The translations under genes were made by a program, and so were the position numbers. Below are positions 1-8,308 of a stretch of 64,000 bases of DNA, piece after piece. This DNA is from Flocculibacter collagenilyticus (lineage in GTDB: Bacteria; Pseudomonadota; Gammaproteobacteria; Enterobacterales; Alteromonadaceae), in the NCBI RefSeq assembly GCF_016469335.1, contig NZ_CP059888.1, positions 3,609,899-3,673,898 of the forward strand. The letters are read 5' to 3'. The notes beneath the pieces were generated by a model. The model had not been told where the DNA came from, searched no databases, and saw only the letters and a program-made list of their open reading frames with translations. Position 1 is the first letter of the stretch; every line of letters begins with the position of its first letter.

Positions 1-531
1 AAATGATTTAATTGCTTGTTTAAACTGCCCATTTCTAACTTTACGGTAAATCTCGCGTTCTACTGCAATAAGCGCATCTTCTTTATTGCCACCCGGTACG
101 GTGGCTTTTACCTGATTATCACAATTGGCACAAATAAAATGAGTTTTATAAACTTGCCCATAAAGGCTGCGGCCTTTATCTTCGTTATATAATAACTCAT
201 CATCACATTCAGGACAGTAACACCATAAGCTTATCATCGTATTATCTTGCCAACGCCAGCGCCAAACTGCACCAAACAGGCGATCTTTTTTATAACGCTG
301 ATAGTGTGGCGTACTTTGCTTTTTAAGGGCAAATATGCAGATTAGCGTTGTTAACAGCAATAACGTACATATTATTAATACTAACCATATTGGTACTGCG
401 ATGGTGTGAACTAACCAACTAAAAATATTACTCTCCTCATTTTGCTGATGAACACTTATCAAGTACATCGTTAATATAGCGCAAACTACGTATTTCCCGC
501 ATACAAACGTTTCTGTAAATTTATTTTGCAT
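1..531 (-). CDS. Partial membrane protein with C-terminal zinc-ribbon-like domain
   Basis: An open frame of 177 codons reads leftward from an ATG at 531 and runs off the left edge without a stop, so the C-terminus is missing. The first 70 or so residues hold two hydrophobic segments (about 14-28 and 42-67). A soluble part follows, with the motifs YKKDRLFGAVWRWRW, CPEC and, 33 residues later, CANC, an arrangement expected of a zinc ribbon. The end is basic (VEREIYRKVRNGQF). I do not recognise a named family and assign no function. It is divergent from the lipase gene at 598, with only 66 bases between the two starts, so their promoters must lie close together or overlap. Confidence 0.7.
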   Translation of the reverse strand, partial: MQNKFTETFVCGKYVVCAILTMYLISVHQQNEESNIFSWLVHTIAVPIWLVLIICTLLLLTTLICIFALKKQSTPHYQRYKKDRLFGAVWRWRWQDNTMISLWCYCPECDDELLYNEDKGRSLYGQVYKTHFICANCDNQVKATVPGGNKEDALIAVEREIYRKVRNGQFKQAIKSF

Positions 532-597
532 TATTTGTTACAAAAAAATAAACTAGCTAAAAATTAGTCACACTACTTAATAACACGGACTGTTTAC

Positions 598-2754
598 ATG
601 CTGACTCAAGATCCCTTTAGTTTAACGTTAGATTTTACGCCTAAAAAGCAACTCTGCTTTGATGATCCTTTCGACGTTGAGATGATTTATCCCAAACGGC
701 CCATTGTGCTGCCACCGCACATACCCGCACAACAGTTGCCACAAGAAGTGCGCATAAAATTAAAGCCACATGCAAGCCATTGGATTGTACCTAAGCAACA
801 AGCACAAAGCAGCTCGCGTAGTACCACCATACGCGCAGATCATCATACGCAACTATTTATTAAGAAAAACAATACGTGGACACCCGTTCGCACTGCATTA
901 ACGTCACAATACCATCCATCAAACCTGCTTATTATAAAAAATAAAGCCGCTTTTAAATCAACTAAACAACACTGTTCGCCAGCGCCAATAGTGCCACCGC
1001 CTTTATCTAATCAAGCAAAAAACCCATTTATAGCACCGCGCACCAATGCGGTTCACGGACAGACAAACACGACCGCAGCGGTTATTCCAATTAGTGTTGA
1101 TCAAGCCGCCGATGAAGATGAAAAGCGTATTATTATTAATATTGAAGGTGACCGCACAATCAGTATTACAGCTCGTGGTGAAGGTATAACCTTATGCCGT
1201 AACAACCAAGGCTACACTGAAAATCGCTTACTGTTCGCCAAGTTAAAAGAAACGGGCAACTATAAAATAGATGCAAAAATTGCCGGTGTGCCTGAACAAC
1301 CAATCGCCCCAAGTATGCCCTATAGCGATTACTTAGACGCAAACAAAGTGGCAGATCTCAATATTGGTGAAAACGGTGGCATGCAACTACTTAACCACCA
1401 AGTTAATGGCAATGGCTACCCAGAAATAACGTTACTAGCACAACCGCCCACTTTCGGCGTGTTTTTTGATGGTACAGGCAATAACCGCATTAATGACAAC
1501 AAAGTGATTGGCGATGATAAAGAGCCGACTAATGTGGCTAAGTTGTACGAGCTATACAATATCGGAAATTACATCGGATATCATTACTCTGAAGGTATTG
1601 GCACCAAAGCAGGTAAAAGTGACACCACGCTGGATTTAGCATTAGCTTATTCATTTGATGAACGACTAGTAGAAACTATTGAAGAGACACGAAATTTTTT
1701 CAAAGAATTTGCTTACATAAAAGTCGGCATCATCGATATCTTTGGTTTTAGCCGTGGTGCGTCACAAGCGCGCGCTTTTGCTAACCAAGTGCATTATATT
1801 AATCGTAACCAGCCTGACTTTTGGGGCGGTGCGAAAGTCATGGTGCGCTTTTTGGGGATATTCGATACCGTTGCCTCCACCATGGGCGACGGCGATGATG
1901 ATCATAGCGAAATGGCCGTAAATGACGAACTTGATGTCGATATTAATTTAGATATTAGCGAAACCACCGCGGCACAAGTCATGCACCTTGTTGCCTATGA
2001 CGAACGACGCGACAAATTTCCTGTGCATTCGTTAAAAACAGCGCAACTTAGCTTGGCTTCTAACCATCAAGAGTTAGTGTTACCCGGCGCCCATTGCGAT
2101 GTGGGTGGGGGTTATGGTCCCACATCGTCTGAAATTCATTATCCAACACAAAACATTATCGGCAAGCCTGGCGACCCAGCGCACGACGCACTAGTTCTAC
2201 AGCGTAAAGCAGAATTAGAGCGTGAGTACCAATGGCCAGGCATGCACTTACACTTTAGAGCATTAGCCACCCGAATTAACAACCGACCACGTCGGTTACG
2301 GCGCGAATCTCGTCACGCCTTATACACCCCATACAAAGTCGTGTGGTTTAGGCAGGTAATGCCTGAACTTTCGCATTACAGTCTACATAAAATGTACTAT
2401 GCCGCTATACAAGCGGGTGTACCACTAAAACCTATTGAAGTACTTGGCAATCTTTACCAGCCTGATGGCCAGCGTACCTATGCTTATACTTTAACGCCAC
2501 GTTTAAGGAATTTAGTGGATTGTGCCTATGCACAAGGCCCCGCTAGCCAAGCATGGGCAGAATTATACATTAACTACATTCATCACAGCGTAAAGTATTT
2601 TACGCTGGCTCATGGCCCAGAAGAAGAAGCCGTCGTGGTGGCAGACAATGGCCAGCGCGAACTATTTTATAACGAACCAACCAACGCAGAACCGCAACCC
2701 GATTGTTGGACACCTTATTTATCAGGAGTAGACACCGTATGGCGCAAAGACTAA
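598..2754 (+). CDS. DUF2235 / Tle1-like alpha/beta-hydrolase, predicted phospholipase effector
   Basis: The 718-residue product carries the hallmarks of the DUF2235 family, which includes the Tle1 phospholipase effectors of type VI secretion. These are GVFFDGTGNN (D291), the nucleophile elbow GFSRG (S385), FDTV (D423) and GAHCDVGGGY (H499); S385, D423 and H499 are the likely catalytic triad. The first 290 residues are not catalytic: a proline-rich, low-complexity start and then a beta-rich stretch near 175-235, perhaps for delivery or loading. No signal peptide is visible, as expected for a T6SS cargo. The next gene overlaps its end by 16 bases and encodes the first of three lipoproteins, which fits an effector-immunity operon. 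No VgrG, PAAR, Hcp or adaptor gene is in the window, so the secretion route is inferred. The ATG at 598 has only a weak Shine-Dalgarno sequence. Confidence 0.85.
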   Translation: MLTQDPFSLTLDFTPKKQLCFDDPFDVEMIYPKRPIVLPPHIPAQQLPQEVRIKLKPHASHWIVPKQQAQSSSRSTTIRADHHTQLFIKKNNTWTPVRTALTSQYHPSNLLIIKNKAAFKSTKQHCSPAPIVPPPLSNQAKNPFIAPRTNAVHGQTNTTAAVIPISVDQAADEDEKRIIINIEGDRTISITARGEGITLCRNNQGYTENRLLFAKLKETGNYKIDAKIAGVPEQPIAPSMPYSDYLDANKVADLNIGENGGMQLLNHQVNGNGYPEITLLAQPPTFGVFFDGTGNNRINDNKVIGDDKEPTNVAKLYELYNIGNYIGYHYSEGIGTKAGKSDTTLDLALAYSFDERLVETIEETRNFFKEFAYIKVGIIDIFGFSRGASQARAFANQVHYINRNQPDFWGGAKVMVRFLGIFDTVASTMGDGDDDHSEMAVNDELDVDINLDISETTAAQVMHLVAYDERRDKFPVHSLKTAQLSLASNHQELVLPGAHCDVGGGYGPTSSEIHYPTQNIIGKPGDPAHDALVLQRKAELEREYQWPGMHLHFRALATRINNRPRRLRRESRHALYTPYKVVWFRQVMPELSHYSLHKMYYAAIQAGVPLKPIEVLGNLYQPDGQRTYAYTLTPRLRNLVDCAYAQGPASQAWAELYINYIHHSVKYFTLAHGPEEEAVVVADNGQRELFYNEPTNAEPQPDCWTPYLSGVDTVWRKD

Positions 2755-3272
2755 TTTATATATTACTGATTGTTACCAGCTTATTGTCACTTGGCTGTAA
2801 AAGTAGCCAGCCTGTAATTGATTATATGGTTGTTGGCAAGGGGACACCAAAAGGTAACGATATTATGGTAGGGAAAATTGAATTTGATGATAAATGGAGA
2901 GCAGCGGGAGGTAGTGTGAGCTGCTGCTGGACTCATGCTGGAGGCACTTCAAGCCTAAGAAACATCCCATTTCCACAAAAAGTCTCTGTGGTTTGGTCAG
3001 ATTTAGATCAAGAACGCATTTATTTTACTGATATTCCGCTTAACGGTAATGCGGGACAACTCGCTATTAACTTACCAAGTTATACTTGGGAAAGTAGTGG
3101 CGAGATAGAAACTAAGATAAAGCCCTATATCATTGTAGGTTTTGGTGAAAATGGCGAAGTCAAAGTGTGGCTATCAAATGCACGTTCAGAAAGAAATAGA
3201 GTTGGTCGCGTTCTCCACGAAATTGGCTCAGGCCAAGCGCAGTGGAATCCATTTCCTGATGACCATGATTAA
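2739..3272 (+). CDS. Lipoprotein, copy 1 of three; probable lipase immunity protein
   Basis: The 177-residue product has a signal peptide ending LLSLGC, a slightly non-standard lipobox, followed by KSS, so it is probably lipidated and exported to the periplasmic face of a membrane. I chose the ATG at 2739 over the longer frame from 2703. It has AGGAG ten bases upstream, it starts directly with the signal peptide, and it gives exactly the 177 residues of both paralogues. The mature part resembles DUF3304-type lipoproteins that commonly sit beside DUF2235 lipases; this family link is from memory. A conserved Cys-Cys-Trp lies near residue 60, and the C-terminus GRVLHEIGSGQAQWNPFP is almost invariant among the copies. 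Periplasmic lipoproteins are known immunity proteins for Tle phospholipases, which act on the periplasmic side. The role here is inferred from position. Confidence 0.8.
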   Translation: MAQRLIYILLIVTSLLSLGCKSSQPVIDYMVVGKGTPKGNDIMVGKIEFDDKWRAAGGSVSCCWTHAGGTSSLRNIPFPQKVSVVWSDLDQERIYFTDIPLNGNAGQLAINLPSYTWESSGEIETKIKPYIIVGFGENGEVKVWLSNARSERNRVGRVLHEIGSGQAQWNPFPDDHD

Positions 3273-3290
3273 TCAAGCAGCAAACACCGT

Positions 3291-3824
3291 ATGACGCAAA
3301 GACTAGCCTTTTTATTACTGATTATTACCAGTTTACAGTCACTTGGCTGTAAAAGTAGCCAACCTGTGATTGATTATATGGTTGTCAGTGCCAGTACAGT
3401 AAAGGGTAACGAGCTAATGGTCAGTCAAATTAAGTTTGATGACCAATGGGGCATGCCAGTTGGTAGCTTAGCATGCTGTTGGCAAGAAGCAGGAGCTTCC
3501 TCTGGTGTATACGACAAGCCCTTTCCACAAAAAGTCTCTGTGGTCTGGTCGGATTTAGATCAAGAACGTATTTATTTTACGGATGTTAAATTAGCCTCTA
3601 ATAGCGGTCAACTCGCTATAAACTTACCAAATTATACTTGGGAAAGCAGTGGTAAAGTAGAAAAGAAAATAAAACCTTATATCATTGTAGGTTTTGGCGA
3701 GCATGGCGAAGTTAAAGTGTGGCTATCTAATGCACATTCCAACAGGAATAAGATTGGCCGCGTCCTACACGAAATTGGCTCAGGGCAAGCTCAGTGGAAT
3801 CCCTTTCCTGAGGAGCAGGATTAA
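3291..3824 (+). CDS. Lipoprotein, copy 2 of three; probable lipase immunity protein
   Basis: This is the second 177-residue paralogue, 18 bases after copy 1. It starts MTQRLAFLLLIITSLQSLGC, with the same SLGCKSSQPVIDYMVV junction. Relative to copy 1 the central part differs (SASTVKGNELMVSQIKFDDQWGM), and a segment near residue 104 reads VKLASNSG rather than IPLNGNAG. The second half (NLPNYTWESSG and the C-terminal block) stays close to copy 1. Bases 3369-3457 are identical to 3919-4007 in copy 3. No strong ribosome binding site is seen in the short spacer (AAGCAGCAAACACC), so translation may be coupled to copy 1. The role as immunity protein is inferred from its neighbours. Confidence 0.8.
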   Translation: MTQRLAFLLLIITSLQSLGCKSSQPVIDYMVVSASTVKGNELMVSQIKFDDQWGMPVGSLACCWQEAGASSGVYDKPFPQKVSVVWSDLDQERIYFTDVKLASNSGQLAINLPNYTWESSGKVEKKIKPYIIVGFGEHGEVKVWLSNAHSNRNKIGRVLHEIGSGQAQWNPFPEEQD

Positions 3825-3840
3825 TTAAGCAGCACATCGT

Positions 3841-4374
3841 ATGGTGAAAAGACTCATTTATTTATTTCTGATTATTACCAGTTTACTGTCACTTGGCTGT
3901 AAAAGTAGCCAACCTGTAATTGATTATATGGTTGTCAGTGCCAGTACAGTAAAGGGTAACGAGCTAATGGTCAGTCAAATTAAGTTTGATGACCAATGGG
4001 GCATGCCGGTTGGTAGCTTGGCATGCTGCTGGCAGGAAGCAGGTGCTCAATCAGGTGTATATAACAAACCATTCCCCCAAAAAGTCTCTGTCGTCTGGTC
4101 TGATTTAGATCAAGAACGCATTTATTTTGCTGATATTCCGCTTAACGGTAATGCTGGCCTGCTTGCAAAAAATCTACCTACGTTTACATGGAGAAGCTCA
4201 AGTGAAGAAGAAAAAGAAATCTACCCGTATATCATTGTAGGTTTTGGTGAAAACGGGGAAGTAAAGGTGTGGCTTTCCAATGCCCATACAAGCAGAAATA
4301 AGATTGGTCGTGTTCTCCATGAAATTGGCTCAGGCCAAGCGCAGTGGAATCCATTTCCTGGCGATCGAAATTAG
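3841..4374 (+). CDS. Lipoprotein, copy 3 of three; probable lipase immunity protein, mosaic
   Basis: This is the third 177-residue paralogue, 16 bases after copy 2, and the last gene of the array. Residues from the lipobox to about 70 match copy 2 (89 identical bases at 3919-4007 and 3369-3457). The stretch DIPLNGNAG near residues 102-112 instead matches copy 1. A third segment (TFTWRSSSEEEKEIYP) is private to this copy. This pattern suggests recombination or gene conversion among the copies. The C-terminal block ending GSGQAQWNPFP is shared by all. Function as immunity protein is inferred; it could protect against variant lipases rather than against the adjacent one. Confidence 0.8.
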   Translation: MVKRLIYLFLIITSLLSLGCKSSQPVIDYMVVSASTVKGNELMVSQIKFDDQWGMPVGSLACCWQEAGAQSGVYNKPFPQKVSVVWSDLDQERIYFADIPLNGNAGLLAKNLPTFTWRSSSEEEKEIYPYIIVGFGENGEVKVWLSNAHTSRNKIGRVLHEIGSGQAQWNPFPGDRN

Positions 4375-4639
4375 TATCGTAGTTTAGAGAACCGATGGCA
4401 TTGTTCAGCATTCCCTCATGTACAGTAGATTTAGCACGTAATGGGTTGTGCTGCTAAGTCAACAGCATAAAAATTGTTGGTCACTTACTTTTTTGATGTT
4501 AATGTAATTACGTTGTGTCTATAAGCACTTTGCTTATTACCTGAAAAATAATAAAAATAGATCAAATCATAATAAAAAATAGTTGTGAGCGGTGATGCAA
4601 CTATACGACCAACACTTAGCGTATGGAACGGCCAAGCGA

Positions 4640-5623
4640 ATGAAAAAAATAATAATAGCGCTTACAAGTTTAGTTGTTTTACCTTTTACAAGTCATGCCA
4701 TCACCTTCCCACTCATTGCCGATGTTGCGGTTTCTACTCAAGGTAAACCGGGGCTCACCACACAGCTTTATGCACGATTTATCGAGTCCAATTGGGGAAT
4801 GAGTGCGGGCTACACAATGATTCAAGACTTTGAGCAAGATTACAGTATTCGTACCCTTGAACAAGATATTAACTTTGTGAATGTGGGCGTTAACTATGCC
4901 TACCAAGCTGAAGATACGGTACTTTGGGTATCTGAGTTAGGCTTAGCGTCAGCATCAAATGAAGCGAAAACCGCTTTGCAAACCATGCATGAAAAGTGGG
5001 ACACCTCGGCCTATTTGGGACAAAAGTTTTATTGGCAGTTTTCTAAGCAATGGTATTTAAATTTAGGTGCTAATTTTTATTCAGGATTTGGAGACAGCGA
5101 CTTAAGCGTAACGCCTTTTCTTGGCATTAGTTATGTGTTTCCGCAAACGGTAAACCGACGCACCGTCGCTGCAACGTCTAACGAAGCAAAAAAACAATGG
5201 CTAGCTAAAGTCAATCAATACAGAGCAAAACAAGAGCGTTATGCGGCTAACCCACCAGCAGAGCAAAAGCCTACTCAACCACAGCCACAAAAATCTCAAG
5301 ACTTAGAACAAGTCGCTCAACAGCCAGTCGAAGCAAATACAAAAGTAATGACACAAAGCATGGATACCTGCTATGCAGCGTTACAAGTTGGGTATTTTAA
5401 AAGTGATGATAATTTACAGCGCATGAAAGAAAAAATGAATGGGCTTAGTCATCGCACCAATACCGAGCTAAGCATTGATACTGAAGGGCATGACCAAGGC
5501 ACCAAACTTTACATCATTAATTTAGATGATTCACAGCATAAACAGCATGTTGAAGCATTATTGCAACGCAATAATATTGCTTATTTTAGAAAGCAGGTGT
5601 GCTCCGCTAAACACACTGTTTAA
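4640..5623 (+). CDS. Envelope protein with beta-barrel-like N-terminal part and SPOR-like C-terminus
   Basis: From the ATG at 4640 the protein has 327 residues and begins with a clean signal peptide (MKKIIIALTSLVVLPFTSHA). The longer frame from 4592 would bury that peptide behind 16 residues, so I prefer the internal start, although neither has a strong ribosome binding site. Residues 21-170 alternate polar and aromatic positions as in small outer-membrane barrels (YAYQAEDTVLWVSELGLA, YWQFSKQWYLNLGANFYSGFGDSDL). A Gln/Pro-rich linker follows, and then about 80 residues starting CYAALQVGYFKSDDNLQRMKEKM, which look like a SPOR (peptidoglycan-binding) domain. Cysteines at its two ends could form a disulfide. 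Taken together this suggests an outer-membrane protein that contacts the cell wall. The family is not identified. Confidence 0.65.
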   Translation: MKKIIIALTSLVVLPFTSHAITFPLIADVAVSTQGKPGLTTQLYARFIESNWGMSAGYTMIQDFEQDYSIRTLEQDINFVNVGVNYAYQAEDTVLWVSELGLASASNEAKTALQTMHEKWDTSAYLGQKFYWQFSKQWYLNLGANFYSGFGDSDLSVTPFLGISYVFPQTVNRRTVAATSNEAKKQWLAKVNQYRAKQERYAANPPAEQKPTQPQPQKSQDLEQVAQQPVEANTKVMTQSMDTCYAALQVGYFKSDDNLQRMKEKMNGLSHRTNTELSIDTEGHDQGTKLYIINLDDSQHKQHVEALLQRNNIAYFRKQVCSAKHTV

Positions 5624-5653
5624 CGTTGGTTAGCCTTTCATTTTTATCGCAAT

Positions 5654-5896
5654 TTAAAGAAAAAATTTTAATGCGACAAACGGGGCAACGCTAAAAATAA
5701 ACGTGAAAATTTTATACTGCGCCAAATAAGTTAAATAAATTTTTTGTAAATCAGGCTCGCTAACTTTATAGACTTGGCTGTGGATGCCAATAATGGCACC
5801 ACGAAAGAGGGTTAATAATATAAACGCGAGTGTTAAAAAGCCTATATTGATTACTGCCATCCAACCAAAAAAAGCCGTCAACTGTTCGATTGTCAT
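5654..5896 (-). CDS. DUF6868-like small inner-membrane protein
   Basis: This 80-residue protein has two hydrophobic segments (about 10-32 and 60-78) separated by a hydrophilic loop containing HSQVYKVSEPDLQKIYLTYLAQYK. The opening LTAFFGWMAVINIG and the closing FSVAPFVALKFF match what I remember of the DUF6868 family of small membrane proteins, whose function is unknown. It stands alone, convergent with the SPOR-like gene 30 bases away. Confidence 0.65.
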   Translation of the reverse strand: MTIEQLTAFFGWMAVINIGFLTLAFILLTLFRGAIIGIHSQVYKVSEPDLQKIYLTYLAQYKIFTFIFSVAPFVALKFFL

Positions 5897-5999
5897 AACC
5901 GTGTCCTAATTGTCACGCAATTGAATATAAGTGTTACACATTTCTTCAATTTAACAATACTTGCAGTACTGACAATAGGACACGTATAAACAGCTTAGG

Positions 6000-8108
6000 T
6001 TAGTGCGCTTTTGCGATGTCTTGCGACTTTACAAATGGCTTAACACCAATGCTGCTAAATAACTCATTAGGCTTGTAGTATTGGCTACCTTTAAACACCA
6101 TGACACCGTTACGAATATCGCTCATGTCTTTTGTTGGGTCGCCATCAATCAATAATAAGTCAGCGTATTTTCCTTCAGCAATCGATCCAGTTTTATGGGC
6201 TGCACCGACAACTTGCGCGGGTACTAAAGAAGCAATCTTTAACACCTCAATGTTAGGTATACCTGCTTGCGCATAAAGCTCTAGCTCACGATGAATAGTG
6301 ATACCAGCAATATGATCCGTTCCCGGCACAAAGGTGACCTTGTTATCGTAAAGCTTTTTGATCATAGCAACCAATGCATCTGCTCCTTTTTGATAACTGT
6401 CGAGCTGATCGTCTGCCACACTCATTTCAGCACCTTTTAATGAACGCACCACACTTGGCGGTAAATGATCGGCAATATCAATATACTCAGGGCTCATTTG
6501 TTTTGGCTTACCCAGCAATAACGTGCGGAACGTTGAAACAGTTGGGTCTACCACAATCTTTTTATCTGCCAGTAATTTAATAAAGTCATTCATTTTTTTG
6601 CTGTTTAAGTCCATTTCTCCTGCTTTTTCACCAATTAAAGAGAAACGTAACTTCTTACGCGTGTCTACCTTAGTGCCCGCTAAGAAATTTAAAAACAGCA
6701 TATTAACGTGTTGAATTTCATCGTAACCGCGCTCAATAGCTTGCTTCGCAGTCATAAACGCAGGTACGTGCCCACTTACTCGCATCCCTCTGCGGTGTGC
6801 GTGCTCGGCCATTGGCTTCACCCATTTAGGATTGATCGAGCTATACAGTTTAATTTGCAGATAACCATTGTCAGCAAACCAATCTATTTTTTCATGCGCC
6901 TCTTCAAGCGAACGGACCGACAAGCCTGCCGAATATTGACTGTATTGATCTAAAAAGCCTGCACGATATACTCGGCTACCGATCACTTTATTCGAGTCGA
7001 ATAGGCGTTCAACTTCCATAATATTGTCATGACTATTACCTACATCGCGCACATTTACTACGCCAGATGCAATGTTAAGTAAACCGTCATTTTTCGATAA
7101 ATGGCCGTGCATATCCCATAATGCTGGGATCAGTGTTTTGCCTCTTCCATCAACTACAAATGGCTTTTTCTTATTGATATCCGCATCATGTTCTGCCGTG
7201 TGAGGCTGCCCAGTATCAACGATTTTTTCTATTTTGCCATCTGCTAACCATACATCTTGATTTGCTATTACCTTGCTTTGTTCAACATCGACCACGTTGA
7301 CATTTTTAATCAGTAAATGATCATATTGATAGGTTAGCTCTCGCGCTAACTCTTCAAGGTATTGTTGTTCAGCTTGTTTTTGAATTGTTTTTAAATGTTC
7401 AAAATTGTCTAGGCTAAACCCATCACGAATCACCCGCATAAACCCGCTCATGTCTTTCGCAAAAAAGTTACCGTCTTCGTCATACCAAGCAAAATCAGGA
7501 TTAAAGCCCATGCCGCTAATTGCATAAAGTTTAACGGTGGCTTTTTTTCCGTTGTTTTCTACTTCAACACTCTTTAATTCTTTTAATGTTGCAGTACCAT
7601 TTGGAAACATCGTTAGTGAGCGCGTGGGCGATTTTAATAATGCTTTAACGAGCATATTATTGGCACTGCCTGAATTATCTGAAGGCACATAAAACCCAGT
7701 TTGATTAGTTTGCTTTTGTCCTTCGTCTTTTAAGCTTTGCCAAGTTACTACACCATCTCGCCAACTAAACGACTCTTGAATTTTTGCGCCAAATGCAGAC
7801 TGCCCTTCAGCGGTGTAATTAATCGGCAAACCTTTGTCATTAACGGTTAACGTATCATCAATCAACAGTCGGCGGTTATTCCAAGCCAACTTTAGTTTAC
7901 CTTCGTATTTGTTTTCGCTTACCTGAGAAAACGTTTGCTCTCCCGCCTCTCCTTTTTCAGAATAAATTTTGTTGACGATAACTTGCTCAGCCGCAAGCGC
8001 AGATAAACTAAATACTCCTGTTAGCATTAACATGCCAATTAATGATTTTTTAATTGCGTTTTGGGCAGGAGCAATGCCTGTTGAGGATGAAATGTTGCGT
8101 CTTATCAT
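6000..8108 (-). CDS. Secreted amidohydrolase-family metal-dependent hydrolase
   Basis: The 702-residue protein has an N-terminal signal sequence (hydrophobic stretch about 22-40, ending SALAAEQ). An N-terminal domain of about 220 residues comes next and has no obvious family. The amidohydrolase domain runs from about residue 260. All the expected metal ligands can be seen: H334 and H336 in DMHGH, K420 (possibly carbamylated) in QIKLYSS, H447 in SGHVPA, H467 in EIQHVNM and D598 in PGTDH. The closing KTGSIAEGKYADLLLIDGDP is typical of imidazolonase/prolidase-like members. It probably acts in the periplasm or outside the cell on a cyclic amide or dipeptide-like substrate, which the sequence does not reveal. 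It is a single-gene unit. Confidence 0.85.
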   Translation of the reverse strand: MIRRNISSSTGIAPAQNAIKKSLIGMLMLTGVFSLSALAAEQVIVNKIYSEKGEAGEQTFSQVSENKYEGKLKLAWNNRRLLIDDTLTVNDKGLPINYTAEGQSAFGAKIQESFSWRDGVVTWQSLKDEGQKQTNQTGFYVPSDNSGSANNMLVKALLKSPTRSLTMFPNGTATLKELKSVEVENNGKKATVKLYAISGMGFNPDFAWYDEDGNFFAKDMSGFMRVIRDGFSLDNFEHLKTIQKQAEQQYLEELARELTYQYDHLLIKNVNVVDVEQSKVIANQDVWLADGKIEKIVDTGQPHTAEHDADINKKKPFVVDGRGKTLIPALWDMHGHLSKNDGLLNIASGVVNVRDVGNSHDNIMEVERLFDSNKVIGSRVYRAGFLDQYSQYSAGLSVRSLEEAHEKIDWFADNGYLQIKLYSSINPKWVKPMAEHAHRRGMRVSGHVPAFMTAKQAIERGYDEIQHVNMLFLNFLAGTKVDTRKKLRFSLIGEKAGEMDLNSKKMNDFIKLLADKKIVVDPTVSTFRTLLLGKPKQMSPEYIDIADHLPPSVVRSLKGAEMSVADDQLDSYQKGADALVAMIKKLYDNKVTFVPGTDHIAGITIHRELELYAQAGIPNIEVLKIASLVPAQVVGAAHKTGSIAEGKYADLLLIDGDPTKDMSDIRNGVMVFKGSQYYKPNELFSSIGVKPFVKSQDIAKAH

Positions 8109-8308
8109 GTGCTTTCCTTGTAATAATTGTTCTTAGTGGACTAGTTTTACGTTACTGCATAATGCTATTAAAACAAAGTATTAGGAACAAATTTGAGATG
8201 AATAGCAAAAACATGACAAGCAACCTTCTTATAGTGAAGAAGTTTACAGTATATTTTTTCAACCAGTACGCTATGCTTGCACAACTAATTAAGAAGTAAG
8301 GAAAAATT

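Noticed and set aside
2703-2738. Upstream extension of the first lipoprotein
   Set aside because: Paralogue length, AGGAG spacing and the signal peptide all point to ATG 2739.
598-4374. The idea that this is a complete T6SS cluster
   Set aside because: No structural T6SS gene (tss, hcp, vgrG, PAAR) can be seen; only the putative effector and lipoproteins are present.
4375-4639. Possible tRNA or small RNA in the spacer after the third lipoprotein
   Set aside because: No cloverleaf, no strong hairpin with a T-run and no ORF of more than about 20 codons with a ribosome binding site.
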